Below, one piece after another: positions 55,148-64,000 of a stretch of DNA of 64,000 nt. The notes beneath the pieces are model-generated. The model saw only the letters and a list, made by a program, of their open reading frames with translations, was not told where the DNA came from and made no database searches. Location of the stretch: positions 62,001 through 126,000 of the forward strand of contig VCMS01000108.1 of NCBI GenBank assembly GCA_022539475.1, read 5' to 3'. The DNA is from Gracilaria domingensis (lineage: Eukaryota > Rhodophyta > Florideophyceae > Gracilariales > Gracilariaceae). Numbering within the stretch: the first letter of the stretch is position 1; every line of letters begins with the position of its first letter. The position numbers and the translations under genes are program-made.

Positions 55148-56584
55148 ATGTTCGCTGCTCCGATCATTTTTTTCACTGCAGCTGTTCTTTTGATTTGCTT
55201 CCATGTATGGGTCAATCTTCGCCAACCTGAACCATATATGGATGAGCTGTTCCATGTTCCTCAGGCTCAAGAATTCTGCAAAGGTCTCATATCCAAGACC
55301 TTTCCACCCTATGATCCTTCGATAACAACGCCACCAGCCCTGTATGTTCCCAATGCCATTCTTGCAGGTCTAACAGGGGACACTGTTGTCTGTGAAACTC
55401 GATGGCTTCGAGTGACATCTGCTGTGATGTCTTTCCTTTCGCTTGCGCTTATGGTCGATATTCTGCGTATCATTGTTGGGCGGCGACGGAGTAGTGATGG
55501 AAGAGTAGATATTGAAGTAATATGGTTACTTGCGTTTGTCATTTGGCTTCATCCAGTGAATCTGTTCTATGCGAATTTATTCTACACGGACACCGCTTCA
55601 CTATTTTGGGTGTTGCTCTTCTGGAGGATAAATCTTAGCAACCATTCTTTCGTATCCGCTCCGTTTGGAGTATTGGGAAGCCTATCAAGGCAGACAAACA
55701 TGATATGGCACGCATATTTGGTCTTTGATACTTCCATTAGCTCGAACATCATCTCAAGGGGCTCCAAGTTCTCTGACATTGTACTGAAGCTAATTCAGGA
55801 CAATCCTTTTCATGTGATTGCTGGGATAGGATATGGGCTGTTCGTAGTCGTAAACAAAGGAATTGTGCTCGGAGACAGAGCACATCACGAGATGACAATC
55901 CATTACGCTATGTTCGCCTACTTCGCGGCATTCCATGGTAGTATGTTTGGTTTGATTCAGCTGTCATCCCCAACGGAAGTATTGAAGATGGTGTACGGGG
56001 TTTTTTCGTCTTTCAGGCTCACGACGTTGCTCCTCAGCGTTGGCGTTGGCATGACTGGTATGGTGCTCGCCACAGGAAGCAGAGTACATCCTTTTATTCT
56101 CGCTGATAATCGCCATTTCACTTTCTACATCTATCGTCGTTGGCTGCTGCGTTCTCCATGGCAGAGACTTTCACTTGTCCCAGTATACGCGTGGTGCATT
56201 GCAAACCCATTTATAGAACGAGATTTCACGGGAGATATTCGACTGCAACACAGCAACTCGTCTTTAAACCATGAATATCCAAACTGGGGGTTGCAGATGG
56301 CGGACTTTTTATCAGATGTAGCATTGTTAGTTTGTGCATACATCACTCTAGTTCCAGCAGCTCTCCTCGAGCCGAGATACTTCGTAGTTGGTAGCACTTT
56401 GTTGTGTCTAAGGCGTTCTGCGAGATTAGGTTCGCCACTGAGCAAAAGTGCTCTAGGGTTTATATCACTTGGTATGGTGCTTTTGAACATAGCCTTTGTG
56501 TTCGTGTTCACCGAACTCCCGTTTCCGAGACCTGTTGATGAACATATGCCGAATGACACGTCGCCTGGTCGCTTCATGTTCTAG
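55148..56584 (+). CDS. ALG10: ALG10-type alpha-1,2-glucosyltransferase
   Basis: 478 residues from ATG 55148, the usual ALG10 length. About 10 to 12 membrane segments. Family markers: EPYMDELFHVPQAQ at residues about 28-42, NLFYTDTASLFWVLLFW, LSRQTNMIW, HPFILADNRHFTFYIYRRW, and LLEPRYFVV near the C-terminus. The enzyme adds the third and last glucose to the dolichol-linked oligosaccharide in the ER lumen before transfer to protein. Intron-free. Its stop lies 54 bp from the stop of the convergent FANCA-like gene. Confidence 0.88.
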   Translation: MFAAPIIFFTAAVLLICFHVWVNLRQPEPYMDELFHVPQAQEFCKGLISKTFPPYDPSITTPPALYVPNAILAGLTGDTVVCETRWLRVTSAVMSFLSLALMVDILRIIVGRRRSSDGRVDIEVIWLLAFVIWLHPVNLFYANLFYTDTASLFWVLLFWRINLSNHSFVSAPFGVLGSLSRQTNMIWHAYLVFDTSISSNIISRGSKFSDIVLKLIQDNPFHVIAGIGYGLFVVVNKGIVLGDRAHHEMTIHYAMFAYFAAFHGSMFGLIQLSSPTEVLKMVYGVFSSFRLTTLLLSVGVGMTGMVLATGSRVHPFILADNRHFTFYIYRRWLLRSPWQRLSLVPVYAWCIANPFIERDFTGDIRLQHSNSSLNHEYPNWGLQMADFLSDVALLVCAYITLVPAALLEPRYFVVGSTLLCLRRSARLGSPLSKSALGFISLGMVLLNIAFVFVFTELPFPRPVDEHMPNDTSPGRFMF

Positions 56585-56638
56585 CATGGACGAATCAACC
56601 CGTGGGAAGTCAGATGTGAAACAAAGTATCAGTAAAAT

Positions 56639-59600
56639 CTAAGTGACAGATACCCTTGGTATAGTACTTCCTACGCTTAGAGCTGACCTCACTTCGTCTT
56701 CTAGACCTTGATATGGACGCAACATATTTGTTAAGCATTCTTCAAAATCATTGTTAGCAACTTCTCGCATTGCTCGTAGAATGCCCCCTATGGCTTGGAG
56801 CAAGTCACGCTGCACCTCGAGCCTGACCTCCTTTAGCTTCCCTATACATTCCGACGGAAGTTTCTCAGAAGAGTAGATTACATTGGGTTCCAAACTCTCA
56901 TATGTATGTAACGCGTTTGAGACAAGCGTTGTTGTCATCCTCCAACCAGCCTTTTCCAAAAAGCACTTGAGCGCTGTTTTATCCATAGAACGAAAGACCC
57001 CGAAGACACGACCCATACATACAGCAATTGGAAGACTGTTACCCAAGGGGTCTTCATCGAATGATTGATTCGATCTTCCTAGCCATTGCAAACAAGTCTG
57101 AATAAGTGGGTCTTTCCTAGCTTCATCACCACGTAGTTCTTCACGAGTATGAACTGGAACAGTGTAGCGAGAGTCTGAGAGTGCTAATCTTTCTGACGTG
57201 AGCACTTTCATCCACTCAGTTGTCTCTTTCATTTTGAGCCTAGGGTCTCTGATCTTACAGAATCGAAGGCAGAATGGAATCACGGCTGCCGTGCTTAATG
57301 CCGAATCGAGAACTTCACAGGCCAACGGCGGGGGCAGAATTCGACACATGTGAGATACTCGGTGCATTAGCAAGTCCTTGCAGAGGTTCTCCTTGCGTCC
57401 GCCACCATTTCGACAAAGAGAGAGAATCAATGCACTTCCAAGACAAACGGAATGCTTTTTTACCTGGGCAGTAACACATTCGTCACTGCCGCGATCTAGA
57501 GCTAGGATGACGTCCGTGACTCCCAGTATCTCCTGTACAATGCTTGCATCTGGAAAAGCCCCATACAAGTCAGAAGACAAACCATCAAGACCCCCATTGC
57601 TCTTGCCATTGACAACCTCAGCACTTACATTAGCTGTGAACAAATGCATGTTCGCAATTCCGTTACCTAGATTACGTTTTCTCACACACTTCGATTTTAG
57701 TTTGTGCACAACAAAGACAATATATCTTCTTGGTAGAGGCCAGAATCTAGGAGTAAGATCGAACATAATATGCCGAACCGCTTCAGAAAGAGATAGGCCA
57801 TGAAAGAAACATTGATCCGCAAGCACAAACAAGTCGAATATCTCTCTACCAGCATGAGCCCCGCACCCTTCGACCTCTTGGCACAAGAATTCGACACCTG
57901 ATACATTGATATCAGAAGTTCCATTGACATCCAGTTGACACCATGAACGATCTCTTGCAAATCGAACAAGAGCATTTTGAATCCAACCCCGAGAAACTGT
58001 AGCATCTTCGCTTTTTGTTGCAAGAATCTTAATAGCATCAAGGAGCAACGGCTTATTGCACTTCCCGACACACTCCAAACGTTCGAAAAACGAGTATATT
58101 GCATCCTCACGTCCCCACCCACATTGAAGTTCAACAGCGAGAATTCGGGCGACTTCTTGACTCTGGAAGTCTTTATGGCCAAAAAACACGAGCACCTTGG
58201 ATACTTTGTTGAGCAAGGATGATTCTTCTTTTGTTGCATCCGCATAGTGCTTCTCTCTCCAAAACCTTCCATCTTCGAGAAGACGCCATGGAAAACAAAG
58301 TATCCACTGCAGAAAGACAAACAGGGAGCCTAGCTTTTCCTTACAAACTGCCTGAAAAGCATGTCGCGTTCTTTGAGTTTTAAGAACCTCAGCGGCATCA
58401 TGGCTTTCCACAAGAACATCGAGAACTGTTTCAGCTGCCGAATGAAGCAGAAGTGTGCAATGAAATATGAAAGTGACAGAATTTCGCACCCGGATCCCGC
58501 AGTTAAACGGGAGGCACTCAATAATCACATTCAGCACAAGTGACATCCTTGAGCAAGTGCCAGAACTAGCAAAGCAGAGGTCAGTTAGAGATGGTTCAGT
58601 GTGTAGCGTTAGAATCGTGACCGTTAACATTGCAGCCGAACGGATAATTGTAGGCGAGAGTGAGTCCGTTGCGGTACAGATTAGTGCAAATAGTTGATAT
58701 TGTACAGACTTCTGAAGGCTACGTAGCTTGGAATCTCCGAAAACTTCAATGAGTATGCCACGCAAAGCCTTTCCCGTAGAAACCCACCATTCCTCATTAT
58801 CTCGAAGGATGCGTGGCTTTCGATCTTCATCGCAGTTAGAATAAACCTCCTTAGGCACTTGTTTAGAAAGAGCGGCGAAAAGCCCGTGAAGCACGTCGCC
58901 ACCAATCTTTGCAGTACCGGGATGAGATGCATTCAACAACATCTTATTCATCTTCAATCGCAATAGTTCTGTCGGAGAACTTTCACCCTTATGTTTCATT
59001 TTGGTATGGCTCGCATGATTAAACAAGATTTGTGCTTCTAAGCATTCAGTTATAATATCCTGTAGAGAGTCACCAATATTCAATCGTCTATCAGTTTCTG
59101 ACTCTTGCACCGCTTCAGCGGGGCGAAGTCTAGCGTTTCTGGCTTCCCGAATAGACTTGATGGCAACATTGGCCTCAGATGCAGATATTGCTTTGTCCTT
59201 TCGCTTGAACGCAAGGTACGTGATGAGGTTTATCTGGTGGGTTTCGAACACATCCCTCCCCGCAATGAAATGTGGATCACCAGTCTTGGCCACGTACTGG
59301 GAGAGCAAAGGATCCAAAAGGGCGACTCTTGTTGTTTTCTGAAAGTGGTATCGATGAAAATTGATTTGCCGCAATAAGACTCGTGGCAGCTCTTTCGTTC
59401 TCGCGAAATCTTTGATATAGTGAGCGGTAGTGAGGATGAGCTTCGGAGAGTCCTTAACATTCTGACCAATAGGTTCTGCATCCTCGGCTTCTTTCCCAGA
59501 AAGAAAGCTTCGGGGAACTGGATCCAACTCCGATATCCGGGACCTTGCACTTACAAGGTAATCGGACACTACTAGTGCAAGCTCCCTGCGAGTTGAAAAC

Positions 59601-60994
59601 ACGCGATGACTATTCCTTAGCAACTCAAGTGGCTCTAACGGCAAGAGTTGCATGAGAGCTGGAACCATCCCTTCCACTGTCTTTCTCCCATGCTGCACAA
59701 CAAACTGCCGAAACCACTCTTTGTGTTGTTGGTAGGCCCCTGATCTTTGTTTTCCCTTGGGAAAACATGGGAATGGTATCAGAAGTCTTCGGCTCAAGCA
59801 TATGAGCACTGCTGACAGATACGGATCGCTTGTTGCTCGCAAGGCTCCCAAAGCTCCAGATATGGAACTGACCGTCTTCTTGACGACGTCTTCATTCACA
59901 TCATCGAAGCATTTCTTGTCCGCTATGCGCTGTCCGAGCAACACGATTCTAGCCCAGCTGCCATTCATGTAGTTACTGTTGATCCTTTCCGACGAGCTTT
60001 CCCGAAGCGAATTCAAACAAGCGAGATAGATATCCGATGAGTCGGTGGGTTGAATCGCAGCAAACAGCTTGCGTAGTACTGATTCATAGAGTTCACCTTC
60101 CGGGAGATACTCTGAACATGGCCGTCCGGTTGCAAGTCCAGACAGTTCAGGGGTCCAAATTGTGGGCTGCCAATAATCAAGATCCGACAGGGAGCGTGGG
60201 TACAAAATATCACAGTCAGAACAAAGAAGGTAAACGATACTACACGTAAACCAAAAGTGCACACTTACGTTTGCAACATCCGAGGTTGTTTCCAGCGAGT
60301 ACGCAACTGGAAGGGATGCCTGTTTCGCCCATTCCAACAGTAAGTGGTATCCTTCTCCTTCGGATTTGACGTACTGCTGGAGAAATAGGACGGTTTTCTC
60401 GGCAGCTAGTAATCTGGAACGCAGGTGTATAGCGCCAAGTGCGTGATTCGTTCTAGGGAACAGCGCAGAAACTAGGGGCTGCAAAAGAAAGCCATGCGGC
60501 TCATGGCTCACAGAAGCAGCGTAATTGAGCAAGGACGTAATGCCGTTGGCAGCACCGCGGCACACGCAAATGTCTGGCGAATTCATCTCATACTCGACGC
60601 GCTGCAAAATGAGCTGCTGGTTGACATGCTTGCGGCGCAGCATTTCGGTACGGAGAAGCGTGACGATGACGCAGAGCGGGGGCATGAACTCCGCATCGTC
60701 GAGATCGAAGATGAGCGCAGCCAGCTGCGAGGAGCTGCACGCGCGATTGCTCGCACTGTCGCTGAGCTGCTGTAGGCGGTGCGTTCCGTGCGGGGCGGAC
60801 ACGCAGACGAGACGGGTGACGAGGGCGCGCGTGGAGGGGTTGATGAGATGGGGGGGTGAGGTTCTGGGCCTCTTGGGGGGCGGGGGCCAGTCTGAGGGGG
60901 CCTGACTGCGCGTTCGGTGGTCGTGGAAGACTGATAGCACCTGGTGGCGGATGGGGGGAGATTGCGGATTACGCGGCGGAGGGGTGGGAGCCAT
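56639..60994 (-). CDS. Probable Fanconi anemia group A (FANCA) homolog
   Basis: 1451 residues, intron-free, close to the length of animal FANCA (about 1455). Almost all alpha-helical, Leu/Ser/Cys-rich. The best-matching stretch is in the middle: ALMQLLPLEPLELLRNS followed by VVSDYLVSARSRISELD, then AHYIKDFARTKELPRVLLRQINFHRYHF and ALLDPLLSQY..PHFIAGRD. This parallels the FANCA segment LLP-EP..DY..A+.R+..L / IP..+L.ASIFRR.Y / ALLTPR.L.....FI. FANCA is a scaffold of the nuclear core complex that ubiquitinates FANCD2 at DNA crosslinks. The identification rests on pattern memory. An unrelated HEAT-like scaffold is the alternative. Confidence 0.55.
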   Translation of the reverse strand: MAPTPPPRNPQSPPIRHQVLSVFHDHRTRSQAPSDWPPPPKRPRTSPPHLINPSTRALVTRLVCVSAPHGTHRLQQLSDSASNRACSSSQLAALIFDLDDAEFMPPLCVIVTLLRTEMLRRKHVNQQLILQRVEYEMNSPDICVCRGAANGITSLLNYAASVSHEPHGFLLQPLVSALFPRTNHALGAIHLRSRLLAAEKTVLFLQQYVKSEGEGYHLLLEWAKQASLPVAYSLETTSDVANVSVHFWFTCSIVYLLCSDCDILYPRSLSDLDYWQPTIWTPELSGLATGRPCSEYLPEGELYESVLRKLFAAIQPTDSSDIYLACLNSLRESSSERINSNYMNGSWARIVLLGQRIADKKCFDDVNEDVVKKTVSSISGALGALRATSDPYLSAVLICLSRRLLIPFPCFPKGKQRSGAYQQHKEWFRQFVVQHGRKTVEGMVPALMQLLPLEPLELLRNSHRVFSTRRELALVVSDYLVSARSRISELDPVPRSFLSGKEAEDAEPIGQNVKDSPKLILTTAHYIKDFARTKELPRVLLRQINFHRYHFQKTTRVALLDPLLSQYVAKTGDPHFIAGRDVFETHQINLITYLAFKRKDKAISASEANVAIKSIREARNARLRPAEAVQESETDRRLNIGDSLQDIITECLEAQILFNHASHTKMKHKGESSPTELLRLKMNKMLLNASHPGTAKIGGDVLHGLFAALSKQVPKEVYSNCDEDRKPRILRDNEEWWVSTGKALRGILIEVFGDSKLRSLQKSVQYQLFALICTATDSLSPTIIRSAAMLTVTILTLHTEPSLTDLCFASSGTCSRMSLVLNVIIECLPFNCGIRVRNSVTFIFHCTLLLHSAAETVLDVLVESHDAAEVLKTQRTRHAFQAVCKEKLGSLFVFLQWILCFPWRLLEDGRFWREKHYADATKEESSLLNKVSKVLVFFGHKDFQSQEVARILAVELQCGWGREDAIYSFFERLECVGKCNKPLLLDAIKILATKSEDATVSRGWIQNALVRFARDRSWCQLDVNGTSDINVSGVEFLCQEVEGCGAHAGREIFDLFVLADQCFFHGLSLSEAVRHIMFDLTPRFWPLPRRYIVFVVHKLKSKCVRKRNLGNGIANMHLFTANVSAEVVNGKSNGGLDGLSSDLYGAFPDASIVQEILGVTDVILALDRGSDECVTAQVKKHSVCLGSALILSLCRNGGGRKENLCKDLLMHRVSHMCRILPPPLACEVLDSALSTAAVIPFCLRFCKIRDPRLKMKETTEWMKVLTSERLALSDSRYTVPVHTREELRGDEARKDPLIQTCLQWLGRSNQSFDEDPLGNSLPIAVCMGRVFGVFRSMDKTALKCFLEKAGWRMTTTLVSNALHTYESLEPNVIYSSEKLPSECIGKLKEVRLEVQRDLLQAIGGILRAMREVANNDFEECLTNMLRPYQGLEDEVRSALSVGSTIPRVSVT

Positions 60995-61714
60995 TGTGCA
61001 GGTGCGGATGGGGCCTGCTCTGCTTCATGTTGGAAGCGAGGGCTGCTTCATGCGGAGAACAGGCGCATCGTCGGGCGGGCGGCGCGAGCGGGGCGGGCTG
61101 GGGAGAGGCGGCTGAGGACGACGTGGCCGAGCAAGGGGAGGGCAAGAGGTGAAGCGAAAACGCCGCTGCGAGCGCGGATCAAGGCTGCACGCCGCACCGT
61201 TTTGGCGCGAAACTCAGGATACACGTGGCCCACGTGGCCACACGCACAGCGGCGCGACGTGGCACGCCGGCCGTGGAGCCGGACGCGCCGCGCGGAGGGA
61301 TAAGCGGCCGTTTAACCCTGGGGTGCGAAGCGTAATGGCGGCGCGCGCGCACACGAGCGCCGACGCGCCGTGGCGCGGCGCGGCGGCGCGGCGCCACACA
61401 CGCGCGAGCTCGCCGCCAGATTGCGCGCGCCGACGCGCAAGCGCGCGCACGGCGCGCATGCGCCGCGCCGCGGCCGCGCGCCATTGGCCAGCACACGTGC
61501 TCCAACTGCTCGCATGCACCTGCGCCGCAGCGGCTGCGCGCCATTCGTTTGGCGATGCAACCGTCAGGCGCCAGCAGCTGTCATCCGTTCTTCTCTTCCG
61601 CCGCGACGCTACGCGCATACCGCCCTCGGCTTGCCGTCCCGACACGCTGCCACCCCCGCCGCCGCTGTTTTCCGTCCCGTTGTCAGCCGCAGCCGTTGTC
61701 GATCACGCCCTCTG
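60995..61714. promoter_or_regulatory. Divergent promoter region of FANCA-like and glutamine synthetase genes
   Basis: 720 bp, very GC-rich with many CGCG words from 61320 to 61520. The glutamine synthetase frame is open far upstream (from 61370) but with Ala/Arg/His low-complexity content and no ATG before 61715, so this is taken as promoter and leader. Confidence 0.45.
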
Positions 61715-62920
61715 ATGGTTTCCAAGCGCGCTGTGGCGTTTGTGCCCGGCGGCATTGCCGTCGCCGCGCGCGCCAATCCGTTCTCGCGCTCGCTTTGCGG
61801 CCGTCGCGCCGTCGCCCCCGCTTCTGCGCCGCGCGCCTCCATGAGCGCTGCCTTCGGCGCGAATACAGAGCTCGGCGGCCTGCTATCGCTGCCGCTCCCG
61901 GACTCTGTCGTGCAGGCCGAGTACGTGTGGCTGGACGGCTTCTTCAAGCTCAGATCGAAGGGCCGCACCGTCGACGCCGGCATCACCGATCCCGCCGACC
62001 TTCCGGAATGGAACTACGACGGCTCCTCCACTGGCCAGGCTCCCGGCGATAACTCGGAGGTTATTCTCAAGCCCAAGGCCATCTACAAGGACCCGTTCCG
62101 CGGCGGCGCTAACATTCTCGTCATGTGCGACACGTACACCCCGGACGGCGATCCGATTGAAACCAACACCCGCGCCGGTTGCGAAACCGTCATGAGCAAG
62201 GCCAAGGACTCCGTGCCGTGGTTCGGGCTGGAGCAGGAGTACTTCCTGTTTGATCCCAAAACCAACAAACCGCTTGGTTTCCCGGCAGAGGGTCAGCCCG
62301 CTCCCCAGGGCCCGTACTACTGCGGAGTTGGCGCTGAGAATGCGTTCGGCAGGGAGATCGCCGATGCTACCTGGCGTGCTCAGCTCTACGCCGGCCTCAA
62401 AGTTGGTGGCATCAACGCCGAGGTTGCTCCTGGACAATGGGAGTTCCAGGTCGGTCCCTGTGTCGGTATTGAAGAGGGCGACATGATGTGGATGGCGCGC
62501 TACATTTTGGAGAGAGTAGCAGAAATTGCCGGCGTCATTGTCAACTATGAACCCAAGCCCATCACCGGTGATTGGAACGGCTCTGGATGCCACACTAACT
62601 TCTCCACCAAGGCCATGCGCGAAGATGGCGGCTATGAGAAGGCCATTTTGCCGGCGATGGTTCCCATGGAGAAAAATGCTCAAGAACACATCAAGGAGTA
62701 CGGAAAGGGCAATGACCAACGCCTCACTGGAAAGCATGAGACCGCTCCGATTGACGAATTCCGCTGGGGTGTGGCTGATCGTGGTGCCTCAGTTCGTGTG
62801 GGAGCTAACGTTGCCAAAGACGGAAAGGGATACTTTGAGGATCGCCGCCCGGCTGCGAACTGCGATCCTTACATAGTTACTAAAATGCTTGTGAAGACAG
62901 TTTGCAACGTGTCTGAATAG
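61715..62920 (+). CDS. Glutamine synthetase type II, probable plastid form
   Basis: 401 residues. Residues 1-42 ([25 protein letters not shown]) are basic, Ala/Ser-rich and almost free of acids, with a Phe near the start, as in transit peptides of red and glaucophyte-type plastids. The mature part is a eukaryotic [28 protein letters not shown], the ammonia/glutamate-site [10 protein letters not shown]-type motif (here [17 protein letters not shown]), KHETA and ADRGASVRV. It joins ammonia to glutamate with ATP. In plastids this recovers ammonia from nitrate reduction. Intron-free. Strongly biased GC3 codons in its 5' part. Confidence 0.92.
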   Translation: MVSKRAVAFVPGGIAVAARANPFSRSLCGRRAVAPASAPRASMSAAFGANTELGGLLSLPLPDSVVQAEYVWLDGFFKLRSKGRTVDAGITDPADLPEWNYDGSSTGQAPGDNSEVILKPKAIYKDPFRGGANILVMCDTYTPDGDPIETNTRAGCETVMSKAKDSVPWFGLEQEYFLFDPKTNKPLGFPAEGQPAPQGPYYCGVGAENAFGREIADATWRAQLYAGLKVGGINAEVAPGQWEFQVGPCVGIEEGDMMWMARYILERVAEIAGVIVNYEPKPITGDWNGSGCHTNFSTKAMREDGGYEKAILPAMVPMEKNAQEHIKEYGKGNDQRLTGKHETAPIDEFRWGVADRGASVRVGANVAKDGKGYFEDRRPAANCDPYIVTKMLVKTVCNVSE

Positions 62921-62952
62921 GCTCATAACATACACGCTGGATCCCTCCTTGT

Positions 62953-62998
62953 CTTGATCTCAGCGAGAGCGATAGGCTCGCACGAGCTGGAGATCAAG
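62953..62998 (+). other. Stem-loop just after glutamine synthetase
   Basis: CTTGATCTC (62953-62961) pairs perfectly with GAGATCAAG (62990-62998), 33 bp after the stop codon, with further partial pairing (AGC/GCT, GAGC/GCTC) inside. Probably a 3'-UTR or 3'-end formation hairpin. Confidence 0.5.
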
Positions 62999-64000
62999 AG
63001 TTTTACGGCGCCCAGATCATCATGTCAATAACGAACACACGACTTTTGCTTATGTCTTGAGCGCATAAAAGTCTGGATACGCTTGCTACCAAAGTTTTGC
63101 GAGCATAACCAGAACTAAACTGTGCCTTGCAAATGTCGGAAAACGTCAACATAGCTTCCCATCGAGATTCTGAGCATACTGATTTCCATAATACATTATT
63201 ATCTTTTTCTGTGAGTGAGCCCAATAGTGTGAGTTCTCGCAGCAGGAGACGCGAGTCTCCGACAGATTTCAATGTCAGTCAAGAGTATTTCGTTCAAAGC
63301 GTTATCCCATGTATCCATAGTGATAACAAACATAAATCATTGCACACTACTGCGCTGGTTCTTATCATGAAAGCCCCAGTTGCGTGCATGGGATGGTGCG
63401 GCGCACACTGTCAGCATCGCGATCTTATGAGCTGAGCCTGCTTTAGAGTGACATGCGACGCGGATTATCTATGTCCTGGTCCATTCAGTTTCGTCTTCTT
63501 TTCAATAATCAATAGAAACAGTGAACCTCATGCGAAAGTTCTTATTCCCAGAGACGGAATTGTTCTTGTTTCGTTATCGTAGCATTCGATCGACACTGCA
63601 CGTGTAGCAAACTGGTTATCAACTTGTGTGTTTACTGGAGTCTATTGGGAAAGACGTCGACGATCCTCCTTTCTACTGACTGCGCCGCCGTTCGAGCGCC
63701 GCATTTATCCCGATCCAACTAACGGTTGTTGCCCGGTCCGTCTCGGTACGCCTCGTGTCCACGCACGGTTTTGAACCGATACGAAGAGCGTTTGCTCCTA
63801 TCGTTACCGTCATCCTATCGATAGCTTTGCTCCAGTCCATTTTCAATCTGAACTTTCCAAAACCTTCCCACTCTGCATACAGTCTGAGCAGACACATAGA
63901 CCTAATAGCGACATTTGTTGCACCATTATCTTCCCTGGTGTTCATTTCAATAATTCCTTAATGTAGATGTTTCAATAAATTATGTTTAACAATATAGTCT
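62999..64000. other. Right-end region without a recognised gene
   Basis: One kilobase of ordinary composition. Short frames on both strands (63003-63272 minus, 63127-63435 plus, 63673-63945 minus) have no domain. On the plus strand 63755-63961, with an open extension upstream to about 63680, has a hydrophobic stretch (VTVILSIALLQSIF) and could be the last exon of a membrane protein. Unproven. Confidence 0.25.

Noticed and set aside
1-64000. tRNA and rRNA genes
   Set aside because: No convincing cloverleaf with conserved GGTTCRA T-arm was found by eye. The one GTTCGAATC match (near 54098) is inside the mL53 coding exon. A tRNA scan would settle it.

Overview
This is nuclear DNA from a eukaryote. 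Several genes are split by short introns (61-124 nt) with GT..AG ends and TACTAAC-like branch points. The window also encodes typical eukaryotic proteins: mitochondrial ribosomal protein mL53, the ALG10 glucosyltransferase, a CDK5RAP3-type UFMylation factor, SAP30, and a probable FANCA. A type II glutamine synthetase with a plastid-like leader points to an alga. The intron-poor compact layout and the phenylalanine near the start of that leader would suit a red-lineage alga, but the taxonomic placement is inference.

Bases 1-22234 are a four-layer transposon nest, resolved from target-site duplications. The oldest layer is a tyrosine-recombinase (Crypton-like) element, now broken, with pieces at about 1804-2106 and 10224-11915. 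A Mutator-like element (2107-10214; 9-bp duplication GTGAACAGC; 455-bp terminal inverted repeats; intact SWIM-type transposase) sits inside it. A PIF/Harbinger element (7412-10190; 3-bp duplication ATT) sits inside the Mutator element's right inverted repeat. A nearly intact Ty3/gypsy retrotransposon (11930-22234; 1615-bp LTRs, 5-bp duplication GTTCT) interrupts the 3' side of the Crypton. To the left (about 120-1800) lies a promoter module related to the gypsy LTR, plus a small zinc-finger gene whose start codon appears only after splicing.

Bases 22235-39100 are mixed genic and repeat DNA. In order they hold a TauD-type dioxygenase, an MFSD8-like transporter, a mitochondrial-type ATP-grasp enzyme, a divergent pair of RNA enzymes (cyclic phosphodiesterase/ligase ThpR type and SpoU methyltransferase), an acylated J-domain protein, an O-methyltransferase and an unrecognised 546-residue protein. 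A roughly 0.8-kb repeat occurs twice, with a third diverged part-copy. The indels that separate the two main copies are mostly perfect hairpins.

Bases 39474-47053 form a tightly packed, very GC-rich gene cluster: CDK5RAP3, a bacterial-type QueF reductase, SAP30, Xaa-Pro aminopeptidase P and a 5'-nucleotidase-like metallophosphatase. The GC-rich state ends abruptly inside the last gene at its first intron.

Bases 47439-62920 return to ordinary composition: an FHA/AT-hook/SAP chromatin-type protein, a two-C2 copine-like protein, mL53, ALG10, a probable FANCA, and plastid glutamine synthetase divergent from FANCA. The last kilobase holds nothing I can name.
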